Part shown: one piece after another, positions 1-9,718 of the stretch
Layout: each line of letters begins with the position of its first letter
Position numbering within the stretch: the stretch's first letter is position 1
DNA from: Tamlana sp. I1
GTDB taxonomy: Bacteria > Bacteroidota > Bacteroidia > Flavobacteriales > Flavobacteriaceae
Direction: 5' to 3'
Assembly (NCBI RefSeq): GCF_015355625.1
Contig: NZ_JACLAF010000015.1
Coordinates: forward strand, 61,156 to 125,155
Length of the DNA stretch: 64,000 nt
The notes under the pieces: generated by a model
Told to the model about the DNA's origin: nothing
Databases searched by the model: none
Seen by the model: the letters and a program-made list of their open reading frames with translations, nothing else
Program-made: the position numbers and the translations under genes

Positions 1-75
1 AGGAACGGCATCGGCAGCGCCCATCGCTAATCCTTTAAAAGCAATGATAAAATAATCTTTTAAACGTCTTTGCAT
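1..75 (-). CDS. DUF368 membrane protein (partial, N-terminus)
   Basis: The first 25 codons of a gene that runs off the left edge, starting at an ATG on the minus strand at 73-75. The visible residues begin MQRRLKDYFIIAFKGLAMG and continue through an AADAVP stretch. This resembles the usual start of DUF368 family polytopic membrane proteins, which carry a KG-MG-AD-VPG motif at the N-terminus. The function of that family is poorly defined. The gene follows the TPR gene on the same strand with a gap of about 50 bases, so the two may be co-transcribed. Only the first 25 residues are seen, so the family call rests on that motif alone. Confidence 0.6.
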   Translation of the reverse strand, partial: MQRRLKDYFIIAFKGLAMGAADAVP

Positions 76-125
76 GCTTGATTTTTTAAGAAAACCAAAG
101 GTATACAAATTAATTAAACGTTTCC

Positions 126-1514
126 TTACAGATTTGTTTTTAGTATGTTCTTAACTAATCTTTTTTTAGAGACTTTTGGAAAGAGTTCATCGATGATAAA
201 AACGTAGTCTTCGTTGAGTTTTAAACCGTTTTTTAAATGAAAAATCCCTTTATCATTTTCATTTAATTGAAAGTATAAACCAGCTAATCTGTATTCAATT
301 TCAGCATTATCAGGATAAAATTCGATGGCTTGCTCAAAATTATAAATAGCGGCTTCAGGCTCTCCTAGTTTGATTAAAATATCGCCGCGAGATAACCAAG
401 TATTTAATTCGTAATTGCCTAATTCTAAGGTTTTTTTGAAACCGCGTTCGGCTTCTTCAAAATGGCTTAATCGATGGTTAATTTGCGAATATAATTTCCA
501 ATAGATAACGTTTTCAGAATCTATATTTATGGCTTTATTGATGTAGTATAAAGCTTTATGATAATCGTGTTTTTTGTTGTAAAACTTGGTAATTGCAATC
601 CAGCCCTTGTCTAATAATGGGTCTTCATGAACCGTTCTGTCGAAGTACTGAATGGCCAATTCTTCATTATTTAGTTTTTCGTAGCAATGCCCAATGCGTA
701 GTAATGCGAATGATGTTGGATCGTCTAATTTTAAGGTTATGGTGTAATTTTCAATAGCATCTTTGTAGCGTTTTAGTTTTTCTAAAACTTTACCACGCTC
801 TAAATAAGCACCAACAAAAGTATCATCAGAAATAATTGCAAAATCATAAGCTGCTAATGCTTTTTTGTAATCTTTTAAATGATAATATTGCTTGCCTAAT
901 TGATGCCAAGCTACTTCACAATAAGGATTTTTATCTAAAAACACGTTTAAATATGAAATCGCATCTTCATTTTGTTCTAAAAATTCAAAACAATAAATAA
1001 CATTGTATAAGGAAGAATAGTCGTCGATATCGGTTTCAAGACATTTCATGAAGTAGATTTTAGCTTCTTCAAAATTATCTAGAAATAAATATTCCATACC
1101 AATAAGCGAATATAAATCGACCACATCATCGGTTAATTTAATGGCTTTTTTAAGTACAGATATGGCTTGTTCGTGGTCGTCTTTTTTTGAAAAAATATTG
1201 GCTTTTTGAATGTATATTTCTTCATTCATAGGATCTAAACTGTAAAGCTCGTTTAATAGGGTGTCGGCTTCAACGAGTTTGTCTTCAAAAACAAATATTT
1301 CAACTTTAAAAAGGCGGAGATTTATGGAGGTTGGATGCTGATCTAAGCCTAGCTTTATCGCTTTTTTTGCAAGCGCAATTTTACCAAGGTTAAGATAGTG
1401 ATGAATTATATTTTCAAACTCCTCTGAATCGAAAAACAAAACATGGTTTGTTTTAAGCATGGATTCAAACTTGGTAAGCGGCAAATTTTTGTTGTCATCA
1501 TGACTAAACTCCAT
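126..1514 (-). CDS. Tetratricopeptide repeat protein
   Basis: A 462-residue protein made almost entirely of TPR helical hairpins from about residue 40 to 445. The repeat pattern shows alternating small and aromatic residues (for example YKKALAAYDFAI, YKDAIENYTITL, PEAAIYNFEQAI). I see no signal peptide and no membrane segment, so it is probably a cytoplasmic scaffold. TPR arrays bind other proteins, and the partner cannot be told from sequence. It sits between the DUF368 gene and the aminotransferase, all on the minus strand, with about 150 bases upstream that could hold its own promoter. The ATG start at 1514 is the only early methionine consistent with the repeat register. Specific role unknown. 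Confidence 0.85.
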   Translation of the reverse strand: MEFSHDDNKNLPLTKFESMLKTNHVLFFDSEEFENIIHHYLNLGKIALAKKAIKLGLDQHPTSINLRLFKVEIFVFEDKLVEADTLLNELYSLDPMNEEIYIQKANIFSKKDDHEQAISVLKKAIKLTDDVVDLYSLIGMEYLFLDNFEEAKIYFMKCLETDIDDYSSLYNVIYCFEFLEQNEDAISYLNVFLDKNPYCEVAWHQLGKQYYHLKDYKKALAAYDFAIISDDTFVGAYLERGKVLEKLKRYKDAIENYTITLKLDDPTSFALLRIGHCYEKLNNEELAIQYFDRTVHEDPLLDKGWIAITKFYNKKHDYHKALYYINKAINIDSENVIYWKLYSQINHRLSHFEEAERGFKKTLELGNYELNTWLSRGDILIKLGEPEAAIYNFEQAIEFYPDNAEIEYRLAGLYFQLNENDKGIFHLKNGLKLNEDYVFIIDELFPKVSKKRLVKNILKTNL

Positions 1515-1667
1515 AAGCTCATTTGTGAGGTTCTACTTGATTAAATTTAGTAATCTATTTACTGATTAGTCGTTAAAATGATAAATGTTTTCAACAAAGT
1601 AATGAACAGGCATTGTTTTTGTTGCTTGTTTTTCTTTTTAAAAGCTGTAAATCAGTGTTTTAATATT

Positions 1668-2855
1668 TTATTGATTTTTGTGGATTTCTTCTAAAATCTC
1701 TAAAATTATAGCACAACCTTCTATAATTTCGCTGTTAGAAATGGTTAAGGGTGGTGTAATTCTTACCGCTTTCGGCTCGAAGAGTAGCCAGAATAAAATT
1801 AAACCTTTGTCTTGAGCGGTTAATATTAATTGATTTGTAATAGCATCAGAAGGCGTAATTAATGCTAACATGAGTCCTCTTCCTCTAATTTCGGTAATTA
1901 ATGGATGTACGAGTTGCTCACGAAAAAGTTGTTCTTTTTCTAAGCTTTGTTGCATTAAATCACTTTCTGTAATTTCTTTTAACGTGGCTAACGCCGAAGC
2001 CGCTATAATTGGATGGCCGCCAAAAGTTGTGATGTGACCTAACTTGGGTTTGTCTTGTAACAAGTCCATAAGTTCGCTAGAGGCTGTAAATGCGCCAATA
2101 GGCATGCCACCGCCTAAACCTTTTCCTGTAACTAAAATATCTGGAATGCAATTGTAGTTTTCAAAACCAAAAAGCTTTCCAGTTCTTCCCATACCAGGCT
2201 GAATTTCATCTAATATTAAAAGTGCCCCAACTTTTGAGCATTGGGTTCTTACTTTTTCTAAAAACCCATTTTTGGGTTCTATAAAACCAGCACCACCTTG
2301 AATGGTTTCTAGAATAACACAGGCTGTTTTAGTGGTTATTAGGTTTAAATCATTCTCGTTATTGAAGCTAATAAATTTAACATCTGGTAATAAGGGTCTA
2401 AAAGCTTGTTTGCGTTCTTCAACCCCCATAACACTCATCGATCCCATGGTATTTCCGTGGTAAGCTTTGTTTGCTGCAATTATTTCACTGCGTCCTGTAG
2501 CGCGTTTTGCTAATTTTAAGGCGCCTTCAATGGCTTCGGTACCCGAGTTTGTTAAATAGGTTTTTCCAAGCGAAGTAGGCAAGTGGCTAGCTAAAAGCTT
2601 TGCAAGTTCTACAGCTGGTTTTTGAGCGTATTCCCCATAAACCATCACGTGCATATATTTATCCAACTGCGCCTTAATGGCATGAACAACTTTGGGGTGA
2701 TTATGCCCTAACGGACAAGCAGAGACGCCTGCAACAAAATCTAAATAGCCTTTGTTGTTGGTGTCGTATATGTATGAACCACGCGCATGAGAGATTTCCA
2801 AACCCAATGGATGTGGTGAGGTTTGTGCTTGATATTTAAGGAATTCGGAAGTCAT
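1668..2855 (-). CDS. Class III (ornithine-type) aminotransferase
   Basis: A 395-residue PLP-dependent enzyme of the class III / acetylornithine-ornithine aminotransferase group. Visible features are the phosphate-binding NSGTEA segment near residues 103-108, a glycine-histidine region AYHGNTMGSM near 131-140, the cofactor aspartate in LILDEIQPG (D216), and the Schiff-base lysine in TGKGLGGGMPIG (K245). Length is normal for the group. It moves an amino group between an omega-amino compound and an alpha-keto acid, probably using glutamate/2-oxoglutarate. The exact substrate cannot be read from sequence, and no arginine biosynthesis genes are nearby. It begins 26 bases after the OstA-like gene on the same strand, so the two are likely one transcript. 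Confidence 0.88.
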   Translation of the reverse strand: MTSEFLKYQAQTSPHPLGLEISHARGSYIYDTNNKGYLDFVAGVSACPLGHNHPKVVHAIKAQLDKYMHVMVYGEYAQKPAVELAKLLASHLPTSLGKTYLTNSGTEAIEGALKLAKRATGRSEIIAANKAYHGNTMGSMSVMGVEERKQAFRPLLPDVKFISFNNENDLNLITTKTACVILETIQGGAGFIEPKNGFLEKVRTQCSKVGALLILDEIQPGMGRTGKLFGFENYNCIPDILVTGKGLGGGMPIGAFTASSELMDLLQDKPKLGHITTFGGHPIIAASALATLKEITESDLMQQSLEKEQLFREQLVHPLITEIRGRGLMLALITPSDAITNQLILTAQDKGLILFWLLFEPKAVRITPPLTISNSEIIEGCAIILEILEEIHKNQ

Positions 2856-2881
2856 ATTGTATGCTAGAAAATATGAGGTTA

Positions 2882-4606
2882 TTATTTTTTCTCAGGAATA
2901 TTACGTGCCGCTTTATTGTTTTCTGGGCTCGTTTTTCCGGCTGATTTAATGCGTTCTAGCATGTCTTCATCAAAAAACTCGCCTGAAGGCACATAATCTT
3001 CGAGGCCCTTTATAACCGGAAGATTTAATGGCGGATCGTCTTTAAATAAATCTTCAACACTGTTTGGACGTTCAGAATCACGCCAATCGAAGCCTTTTAG
3101 AAAAAGTTCCTTTTTGGGATATTGAGATTCTGGATATAAGTTACCATCAATTTGATTAAATCTTGAATATTCCTCGATATCACCTTCGGCAAACAAAATT
3201 TGAATACTTCCAGATTTCGCTTTGTCGATACCAATAAGTTCCTGCTTGTCGTTTCTTGCATAAAAAATAGATTCGGCATTTTTAGTAATATCAACTTCTC
3301 TTAAGGTGTTTTTATCATTAAACTGTCCCACAAGACGCAAGCCATATATTTGATTATAACCATTTTCGCTTAAGGTATCTTTGCTAATGATAAATGAATT
3401 ATTAAACACTAAAAGGGAGTCTAATTTTTCGGTTTCGGGATTTGAAATAAGATGAATGGTGTCTCCAGTCATCTGGTTTTCAAAGTTCCAAAGAATGGGT
3501 TTTCTTGTTGTTGCAAATTTATCGCTATTAGAAAAACGCGGCAGGTTTATTAATTTGGTTAGCCCTGTTTTTTGATTAGAATAAATAGAGTCTGATTTTC
3601 CAGAGATATCCGATTTAAAAATTTTCGCATTATAATACGCATTTATAATACGATGTTCTGGTTTGCCTGTAACCATTATTTTATCGGCATGCATGAAAAT
3701 AGAATCATTTTCTTGAACAGTAATGGCTAAAGCGTGTTTTGTAATGAATAAAGAATCTTTTTCCTTATAAACTTCGGCGTAATGCCCTTTTATAATACTT
3801 TTATTGATGGTGTCGGTAACCTTAATATTGTTGGTTGCCGATGCAAAATTTTTAATATGATCAAAATATAAACTGTCGCCTTCAACAATTCTATTATCAT
3901 AATCAATTCGGGCATTTTTAATGGCGTAACCAAACTCTTGTTTTGTGTCGTAAAATCCTTTTTCGCAGTAGGTTTTACTTGTTTCGGTGGTTATGGTTGA
4001 AGGACCAAAGAGGTAAGCGTAACCAGTATCAGAATAAAAATCGAAATAATCGGAATTAATGGTTGATTCTTTGTTAACCAAAACAACATCTTTTACAAAC
4101 TGATATTTTTTAATATCCATGTAATAGCGTCCAATTTTACTGGTAATGGTTCCTGATGAATCTTTCACCACTTTACCACCATTTTTATAAAACGCCTGCT
4201 GTTTCACACGGTCGAAATATAAGGTGTCTGATGATATGGTTGATTGCGGGTCGGTTAAAACAACATCGCCACTAGCAAAGGCTAATTCTGTAATCCCACT
4301 ATATTCAACGTACTTAGATGTCATATGAATGGTATCACCCTGTTTTACCGAAACATTACCGTAGGCTTCCACAAAATTTTCTTGTCCGTAATGTATGGCC
4401 TTATCGCACCACATATTTGAACCTCCATGTATAATATGAACTTGTTGTTTATCATCGCGAGTTAATACTTTCGCGCCTGGGTAGTTTTCTTCGTCTATAG
4501 TTAGTTTACCAGCGTATTCAATCTGAATTTTGCGCTTTTCTTGAGCACTATGTGTTGAAATACAACCTATAATAAAGATAAAAAGTAAAACGTGTAATCT
4601 GTTCAA
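2882..4606 (-). CDS. OstA-like (LptA/OstA N-terminal fold) envelope protein
   Basis: About 574 residues with an N-terminal hydrophobic export signal (HVLLFIFIIGCISTHSAQ), then a long beta-rich region resembling OstA/LptA proteins. Repeated short strands follow the pattern 'gD.l.yd...' (for example SDTLYFDRVKQQAFYKNGG and GDSLYFDHIKNF). OstA-fold proteins take part in moving lipopolysaccharide to the outer membrane, and the flavobacterial version is probably periplasmic. Start choice: an upstream ATG exists at 4645, but a promoter-like TATTTTTG (4624-4631, minus strand) and one arm of a hairpin lie between that ATG and the hydrophobic signal. I therefore prefer the in-frame TTG at 4604-4606, giving MNRLHVLLF. 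The start is inferred; the family call is firmer. Confidence 0.8.
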   Translation of the reverse strand: MNRLHVLLFIFIIGCISTHSAQEKRKIQIEYAGKLTIDEENYPGAKVLTRDDKQQVHIIHGGSNMWCDKAIHYGQENFVEAYGNVSVKQGDTIHMTSKYVEYSGITELAFASGDVVLTDPQSTISSDTLYFDRVKQQAFYKNGGKVVKDSSGTITSKIGRYYMDIKKYQFVKDVVLVNKESTINSDYFDFYSDTGYAYLFGPSTITTETSKTYCEKGFYDTKQEFGYAIKNARIDYDNRIVEGDSLYFDHIKNFASATNNIKVTDTINKSIIKGHYAEVYKEKDSLFITKHALAITVQENDSIFMHADKIMVTGKPEHRIINAYYNAKIFKSDISGKSDSIYSNQKTGLTKLINLPRFSNSDKFATTRKPILWNFENQMTGDTIHLISNPETEKLDSLLVFNNSFIISKDTLSENGYNQIYGLRLVGQFNDKNTLREVDITKNAESIFYARNDKQELIGIDKAKSGSIQILFAEGDIEEYSRFNQIDGNLYPESQYPKKELFLKGFDWRDSERPNSVEDLFKDDPPLNLPVIKGLEDYVPSGEFFDEDMLERIKSAGKTSPENNKAARNIPEKK

Positions 4607-4623
4607 AGTGTAAAAGTTTGTGG

Positions 4624-4631
4624 CAAAAATA
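4624..4631 (-). promoter_or_regulatory. Candidate -7 promoter box (TATTTTTG) for the OstA-like gene
   Basis: Read on the minus strand this is TATTTTTG, matching the Bacteroidota -7 consensus TAnnTTTG. No TTG is seen at the usual -33 distance. It lies 18 bases before the proposed TTG start. Confidence 0.4.
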
Positions 4632-4634
4632 ACG

Positions 4635-4721
4635 ATTAATACCATTTCTTATTTGAATTTGCTATAAAATAAAACGATGATTTATTTTATTCGAAATAGA
4701 AAAATAAGGCATGGTATTAAT
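4635..4721. repeat. 87 bp near-perfect inverted repeat upstream of the OstA-like gene
   Basis: Arms at 4635-4654 and 4702-4721 match at 18 of 20 positions as an inverted repeat, each beginning or ending with ATTAATACCAT or its complement. A second, inner AT-rich stem (TAAAATAAA against TTTATTTTA) lies between them. It could be a small MITE-like element or a strong RNA hairpin. The outermost ATTAAT is itself palindromic, so a target duplication cannot be told from the arm. Confidence 0.6.
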
Positions 4722-4824
4722 TAGAGTTAATTTTTATTTTAAAGCAGAAAGGGAAAAAGGGCGATTTATTACAGTTAATTTAGAATAGAAATAGTATTAT
4801 ATGATATTTTAATGATATAGAAAC

Positions 4825-4860
4825 AAAAAAACGTTCCAAAATTAATTTGGAACGTTTTAT
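4825..4860 (-). terminator. Rho-independent terminator after purA
   Basis: A perfect 13 bp stem, 4828-4840 against 4846-4858, with a 5 base ATTAA loop. On the minus strand it is followed by a run of T. It lies 31 bases past the purA stop codon and closes the spoT-fur-purA transcript. Confidence 0.88.
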
Positions 4861-4890
4861 ATATTTCTACCGATATGCTTGTATTATCAG

Positions 4891-6165
4891 TTATTTTCTA
4901 AAAATAGTCTGTTTTCTATCTGGTCCAACAGAAACGATTGTAATAGGAATTTCTAATTCTTTTTCTAAAAATTCGATATAGTCATTTAAAGCTTTTGGCA
5001 TTTGTGAAGCTTCAGACATTTCTGTTAAATCTTCGTTCCAACCGCTAAACTCTGAATAAATCGGTTGAACGTTTTCAGGTTCGATATTGTAAGGTAAGTG
5101 AGTTATGGTTTCACCTTTATATTCGTAAGCTGTACATACTTTTAAAGTTTTAAAACCAGAAAGTACATCGCCTTTCATCATCATTAATTGGGTTACCCCG
5201 TTAACTTGACAAGCGTATTTTAAAGCCACTAAGTCTAACCAACCACAACGTCTTGGACGTCCTGTTGTTGCACCAAATTCATTACCAACTTTGGCCATTG
5301 CAGCACCATCTTCATCAAATAGTTCGGTAGGGAATGGTCCTGAACCTACACGTGTTGTGTAAGCTTTAAAGATTCCAAACACTTCTCCAATTTGGTTTGG
5401 AGCAACGCCTAAACCTGTACAAGCCCCAGCAGCCGTTGTATTACTAGACGTTACGAAAGGATAAGTTCCAAAATCGATATCTAATAAAGACCCCTGAGCG
5501 CCTTCAGCAAGAATGCTTTCTCCCGATTTTTGAGCTTGGTATATAAATTCTTCAGAATCAATAAGTTTTAAAGATTTTAAAACATCAACTGCTTTAAAAA
5601 ACTCAACTTCTAACTCTGCTAAATTGTATTCAATTTCTACATCATAGAATTTAATCATGGCTTCGTGTTTGTCTGCCAAAGCTCTATAACGCTCTTTCCA
5701 ATCACTTAATTCTAAATCGCCAACACGAATACCGTTTCTACCCGTTTTGTCCATATAAGTTGGACCAATACCTTTTAAAGTTGATCCAATTTTTGCTTTA
5801 CCTTTAGAAGCTTCACTAGCAGCATCTAATAAACGATGTGTTGGTAATATAATATGTGCTTTTCTTGAAATGTGTAAAGATTTTCTATAATCTACATTTT
5901 GTTCTTCAAGTTTGTCTAATTCACCTTTAAAAATTACAGGATCAATAACAACACCGTTTCCTACTAAATTGGTAGCATCGTCATGAAAAATTCCAGAAGG
6001 AATAGTGTGTAAAACGTGTTTTTTACCGTTAAATACTAAAGTGTGTCCTGCATTTGGACCACCTTGAAAACGTGCTATAATATTGTAGTTAGATGTAAGA
6101 ACGTCAACAATTTTTCCTTTGCCTTCGTCGCCCCATTGTAATCCTAGTAGTAAATCTACTGCCAT
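4891..6165 (-). CDS. purA: Adenylosuccinate synthase
   Basis: A 424-residue full-length PurA, which joins IMP and aspartate using GTP to make adenylosuccinate, the first committed step to AMP. The GTP-binding GDEGKGK sits at residues 12-18 with catalytic Asp13. The segments GPNAGHT, GIGPTYMDK and TTGRPRRCGWLD are all present. It starts 8 bases after the fur-family gene and a strong terminator follows, so it is the last gene of the spoT-fur-purA operon. Co-transcription with the (p)ppGpp enzyme is notable because (p)ppGpp inhibits PurA in several bacteria; a regulatory reason for the linkage is my inference. Confidence 0.97.
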   Translation of the reverse strand: MAVDLLLGLQWGDEGKGKIVDVLTSNYNIIARFQGGPNAGHTLVFNGKKHVLHTIPSGIFHDDATNLVGNGVVIDPVIFKGELDKLEEQNVDYRKSLHISRKAHIILPTHRLLDAASEASKGKAKIGSTLKGIGPTYMDKTGRNGIRVGDLELSDWKERYRALADKHEAMIKFYDVEIEYNLAELEVEFFKAVDVLKSLKLIDSEEFIYQAQKSGESILAEGAQGSLLDIDFGTYPFVTSSNTTAAGACTGLGVAPNQIGEVFGIFKAYTTRVGSGPFPTELFDEDGAAMAKVGNEFGATTGRPRRCGWLDLVALKYACQVNGVTQLMMMKGDVLSGFKTLKVCTAYEYKGETITHLPYNIEPENVQPIYSEFSGWNEDLTEMSEASQMPKALNDYIEFLEKELEIPITIVSVGPDRKQTIFRK

Positions 6166-6173
6166 TGTAAAAT

Positions 6174-6632
6174 TTATTTATTAGTTGTTGATTTTCTATT
6201 TCCGTAGAAATAAAGTGAGTGGTTGTTTATCTCGATATCGAAAATTTCTTCGATTGTTTTTTTGATAGATTCAATTCTAGGGTCGCAAAACTCCATCACT
6301 TCACCTGTATCTGTAAGGATCACGTGATCGTGTTGTCTATCGAAATAAGATTTTTCGTAATGTGCTTGGTTTTTTCCAAACTGGTGTTTTCTTACCAAGC
6401 CACAATCTAAAAGTAATTCTATGGTATTGTAAAGTGTTGCGCGAGAGACACGATACTTTTTGTTTTTCATATTAAGATATAGTGATTCTATATCGAAATG
6501 TTCATCGCTATTGTAAATTTCCTGCAATATAGCATAGCGTTCGGGGGTTTTACGGTGCCCGTTATTTTCTAAAAAGTTAGTAAATACACTTTTTACTATA
6601 TCTTGATTTTTTGTATCAGCTTTTGCATTCAT
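6174..6632 (-). CDS. Fur-family transcriptional regulator
   Basis: A 152-residue Fur superfamily protein. The N-terminal winged helix (residues 15-90) contains [16 protein letters not shown] and the recognition helix region [20 protein letters not shown]. The dimerisation half has the metal-site signature [15 protein letters not shown]. Only two cysteines are seen and neither forms a CxxC pair, so the usual structural zinc site of Fur/PerR is missing. The protein lies between spoT (26 bases upstream) and purA (8 bases downstream) in one operon. Whether it senses iron, peroxide or zinc cannot be read from sequence. Confidence 0.9.
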   Translation of the reverse strand: MNAKADTKNQDIVKSVFTNFLENNGHRKTPERYAILQEIYNSDEHFDIESLYLNMKNKKYRVSRATLYNTIELLLDCGLVRKHQFGKNQAHYEKSYFDRQHDHVILTDTGEVMEFCDPRIESIKKTIEEIFDIEINNHSLYFYGNRKSTTNK

Positions 6633-6658
6633 AATTTCCGTGGCAAATTTACACTTTT

Positions 6659-8878
6659 TTACACTCTAGTAACCTTATCTATACCATTAATTTTTTTAAG
6701 TTTTTCTAAAAGCTTTTTAATAATGGTATTATTTTTTACAACAACATTGATTTTTCCTGAGAATAACCCTTCATCACTTTCAAAACTAATACTTTTCATA
6801 TTAACATGCATATTTTCAGAAACGATAGAGGTTATTTCGTTTACCAAGCCAATATGATCGATTCCTGTAAGGGTAATTTGAGCCAAAAATTCTTGCTGCG
6901 TGGAATCTACCCATCTAGCCGTCATGATACGATAAGCATAATTGGATTGTAAACTTAAGGCATTCGGACAGTTTTTTTTGTGCACTTTAATACCTTCAGA
7001 AACTGTTAAAAATCCAAAAACCTGGTCGCCAGGAATGGGGTTGCAGCAATTGGCTAATTTATAATCTAGTTTTTCTTCTTCTCTTCCGAAAACTAAAGAA
7101 TCGAAATTGGTAGTTACTTCGTTTTTCTCAATCTCTTCTTTTGGAATGTTTGCCTTTCTGGTAATTTTACTTTTAATAAAAGACATTAAGGCATTACTTC
7201 GTGACGCCGCAAAGTTTTTTATCATGGTATTGTCTATCGAGCCAATGCCTACACGGTAAAATAAATCTAAACTCGTTTTTAGTTTGAAATAATTAACCAG
7301 TTCGTTAATGCTGCGCTCGTTAAGTGTAATTTTTAGTTGTTTTAACTTACGTCTTAAAATTTCCTTACCATCTTCGCCAATGCGTTTTTTGTCTTCTTTT
7401 AGTGCCGATTTAATTTTACCACGAGCTCGTGCTGTTGTCGCATAGTCTAACCAGTTTTGGTTTGGTTTTGCACTTTCGGAAGTTAAAACTTCTACCTGGT
7501 CGCCAGTTTCTAAAACATGACTAAGCGGTACAAGTTTTCCGTTTACTTTGGCGCCTCTGGTTTTCATGCCAATTTCGGTATGAATATTAAAGGCAAAGTC
7601 TAAAGATGTGGCCCCTTTTGGAAGCGATTTTAAATCGCCATTTGGGGTAAAAACAAATATTTCTTGAGAATATAAATTAAGTTTAAACTGTTCAACAAAA
7701 TCTACGGCATTAATCTCGGTGCTTTCAAGCGCTTCTTGTAGCCTGTTTATCCAGCTTTCTAAACTGTCTTCTTTTTCAGAATTGTTTTTGTATTTGTAAT
7801 GAGCGGCGTATCCTTTTTCGGCAATTTCATTCATACGTTCGCTACGCACTTGTACTTCAACCCAGCGTCCTTTTGGTCCCATTACGGTAATGTGTAAGGC
7901 TTCATAACCTGTAGATTTTGGCGAGGTTATCCAATCTCGCAATCGCATGGGGTTAGGTCTAAAGTGATCGGTTACAATTGAATATATTTTCCAAGCTAGA
8001 AATTTTTCGTCTGGAATTTCACTTTTATAAATAATTCGAATGGCAAATTTGTCGTAAACTTCATCAAAAGAAACGCCTTGAGCCAACATTTTTCTTCTTA
8101 TTGAAAAAATTGATTTCGGACGTCCTTTTATAGAGTATTCAAAATTTTCCTTGTCTAAAGCATTTTTTATAACCTCACTAAAGTCCTTTATATATAGGTC
8201 TTGTTCTTCTTTACTTTCTTTAATTTTATGAAGAATGTCGTTGTAAACATCGGGTTCGGTATATTTTAAACTTAAATCTTCAAGTTGCGTTTTAATGTTG
8301 TACAAACCAATACGGTGTGCTAATGGCGCATAAATGTATAAGGTTTCCGATGCGATTTTATCCTGTTTATCAGGGCGCATGGAATCCATGGTTTGCATAT
8401 TATGGAGTCGGTCGGCAATTTTAATAATGATAACGCGAACATCATCATTAAGCGTTAAAAGCATTTTACGAAAATTCTCGGCCTGTAAAGACACATCCAT
8501 GTCTTTGTCCTTACTTAAGGATGAAATTTTGGTTAAACCTTCAACAATTCTAGCAATGGTTTTTCCAAAACGTTTCTCGATGTCTTTAATTTCATAATCT
8601 GGGCTGTCTTCAACAACGTCATGAAGCAGCGCCGCAGCAATAGAAGTGGCATCCAATCCAATTTCTTGTGCTACAATTTTAGCCACAGCAATAGGGTGGA
8701 AGATGTAAGCTTCTCCCGATTTTCTACGCTGGTTTTTGTGTCCATCTAAAGCAACTTCAAAAGCACTTCTAATTAGTTTTTTATCTTCAGAAGAAAGGGT
8801 TCTATAACTAACTTTTAGTAGTTCTTTGTAGGCTTTTGCAATGGTGGCATTTTCTTTTTCAATATCTTCCTCTGTCAT
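6659..8878 (-). CDS. RelA/SpoT-type bifunctional (p)ppGpp synthetase/hydrolase
   Basis: A 739-residue long Rel protein. Order of domains: HD hydrolase (about 30-190, with HD at 86-87 in LLHDVVEDS), synthetase (about 240-370, with [11 protein letters not shown]), TGS (about 405-470, [18 protein letters not shown]), a conserved helical/zinc-finger-like region with CCNPIPGD, and a C-terminal ACT domain (about 660-735, [19 protein letters not shown]). An intact HD motif means it should hydrolyse as well as make (p)ppGpp, the starvation alarmone. It heads the operon spoT-fur-purA. The upstream sequence holds TACTTTTA, one base off the -7 consensus. It could be named rel, relA or spoT. Confidence 0.95.
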   Translation of the reverse strand: MTEEDIEKENATIAKAYKELLKVSYRTLSSEDKKLIRSAFEVALDGHKNQRRKSGEAYIFHPIAVAKIVAQEIGLDATSIAAALLHDVVEDSPDYEIKDIEKRFGKTIARIVEGLTKISSLSKDKDMDVSLQAENFRKMLLTLNDDVRVIIIKIADRLHNMQTMDSMRPDKQDKIASETLYIYAPLAHRIGLYNIKTQLEDLSLKYTEPDVYNDILHKIKESKEEQDLYIKDFSEVIKNALDKENFEYSIKGRPKSIFSIRRKMLAQGVSFDEVYDKFAIRIIYKSEIPDEKFLAWKIYSIVTDHFRPNPMRLRDWITSPKSTGYEALHITVMGPKGRWVEVQVRSERMNEIAEKGYAAHYKYKNNSEKEDSLESWINRLQEALESTEINAVDFVEQFKLNLYSQEIFVFTPNGDLKSLPKGATSLDFAFNIHTEIGMKTRGAKVNGKLVPLSHVLETGDQVEVLTSESAKPNQNWLDYATTARARGKIKSALKEDKKRIGEDGKEILRRKLKQLKITLNERSINELVNYFKLKTSLDLFYRVGIGSIDNTMIKNFAASRSNALMSFIKSKITRKANIPKEEIEKNEVTTNFDSLVFGREEEKLDYKLANCCNPIPGDQVFGFLTVSEGIKVHKKNCPNALSLQSNYAYRIMTARWVDSTQQEFLAQITLTGIDHIGLVNEITSIVSENMHVNMKSISFESDEGLFSGKINVVVKNNTIIKKLLEKLKKINGIDKVTRV

Positions 8879-8975
8879 AATTTAAAAGTAGCATAAAGAA
8901 TGTTAACAGACAACTTCGTGTTGTTTTTTTATAATGAATTAGGCCGGAATAGGAGCTTGTGTAAGGTTAAATTTA

Positions 8976-9548
8976 CTAGCTGTTTAGAAATTGAACCAGT
9001 TGAGAAACGGCTTTTCCGCGGTGACCAATACTGTTTTTAGTACTTAAAGGCATTTCGGCAAAGGTTTCATGGTATCCCTTCGGATTAAAAATGGGGTCGT
9101 ATCCAAAGCCTTGTTCTCCAATTTTATTGTTGGTTATAGCACCTTCACAAATTCCAGTAAAAGTTTTTAAAGTGTTGTTTATATGTAAAGCAATTACCGT
9201 TTTAAATTGTGCAGCTCTATTGGTTTTACCCTGTAATTCGTTTAGTAGCTTATTCATATTATCTTGAGCGTCTTTTTGTTCGCCAGCATAACGCGCGGAA
9301 AAAACGCCAGGCGCACCATTTAATGCTTCAACTTCCAAGCCGGTATCGTCTGCAAAACAATCATAACCGTAGTTCTCCTTAATATAAGTTGCTTTTTGAA
9401 TGGCATTGCCTTCAATAGTATCTTGTGTTTCTGGAATATCTTCCAAACAACCAATATCTTTTAAACTTAATAAGGTAATGTGTTCAGGGATTAAAGCTTG
9501 AACTTCTTTAACTTTATTTAAGTTGTTGGTGGCGAAAACGAGTTGCAT
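8976..9548 (-). CDS. rdgB: dITP/XTP pyrophosphatase (RdgB/HAM1 family)
   Basis: A 190-residue RdgB/HAM1 enzyme that hydrolyses non-canonical purine nucleoside triphosphates (dITP, XTP) to monophosphates and keeps them out of DNA. Family landmarks are FATNNLNKVKEVQ at the N-terminus, the metal/substrate segment FADDTGLEVEALNGAPGVFS near residue 65, GFGYDPIF and the C-terminal GHRGKAV. Length is typical. It is probably transcribed alone: its upstream gap holds a minus-strand TACTTTTG box, and a divergent hibernation-factor gene follows. Confidence 0.95.
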   Translation of the reverse strand: MQLVFATNNLNKVKEVQALIPEHITLLSLKDIGCLEDIPETQDTIEGNAIQKATYIKENYGYDCFADDTGLEVEALNGAPGVFSARYAGEQKDAQDNMNKLLNELQGKTNRAAQFKTVIALHINNTLKTFTGICEGAITNNKIGEQGFGYDPIFNPKGYHETFAEMPLSTKNSIGHRGKAVSQLVQFLNS

Positions 9549-9569
9549 AGATTCTAGAATTGATTATGC

Positions 9570-9577
9570 CAAAAGTA
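9570..9577 (-). promoter_or_regulatory. -7 promoter box (TACTTTTG) for rdgB
   Basis: Exact match to TAnnTTTG on the minus strand, 22 bases before the rdgB ATG. No clear -33 TTG. Confidence 0.5.
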
Positions 9578-9718
9578 CTATTATAAAGGTATAAATGAAA
9601 GTGGCATTTAATTTATTGTATTTTAAATTTTAATAGCATTTTATGACTTTTGATGTTTTATGTTGAGCAAAAAACCTGTACCTTGGGAATAGATTATTAA
9701 CATAAAAAGCGATTGATT

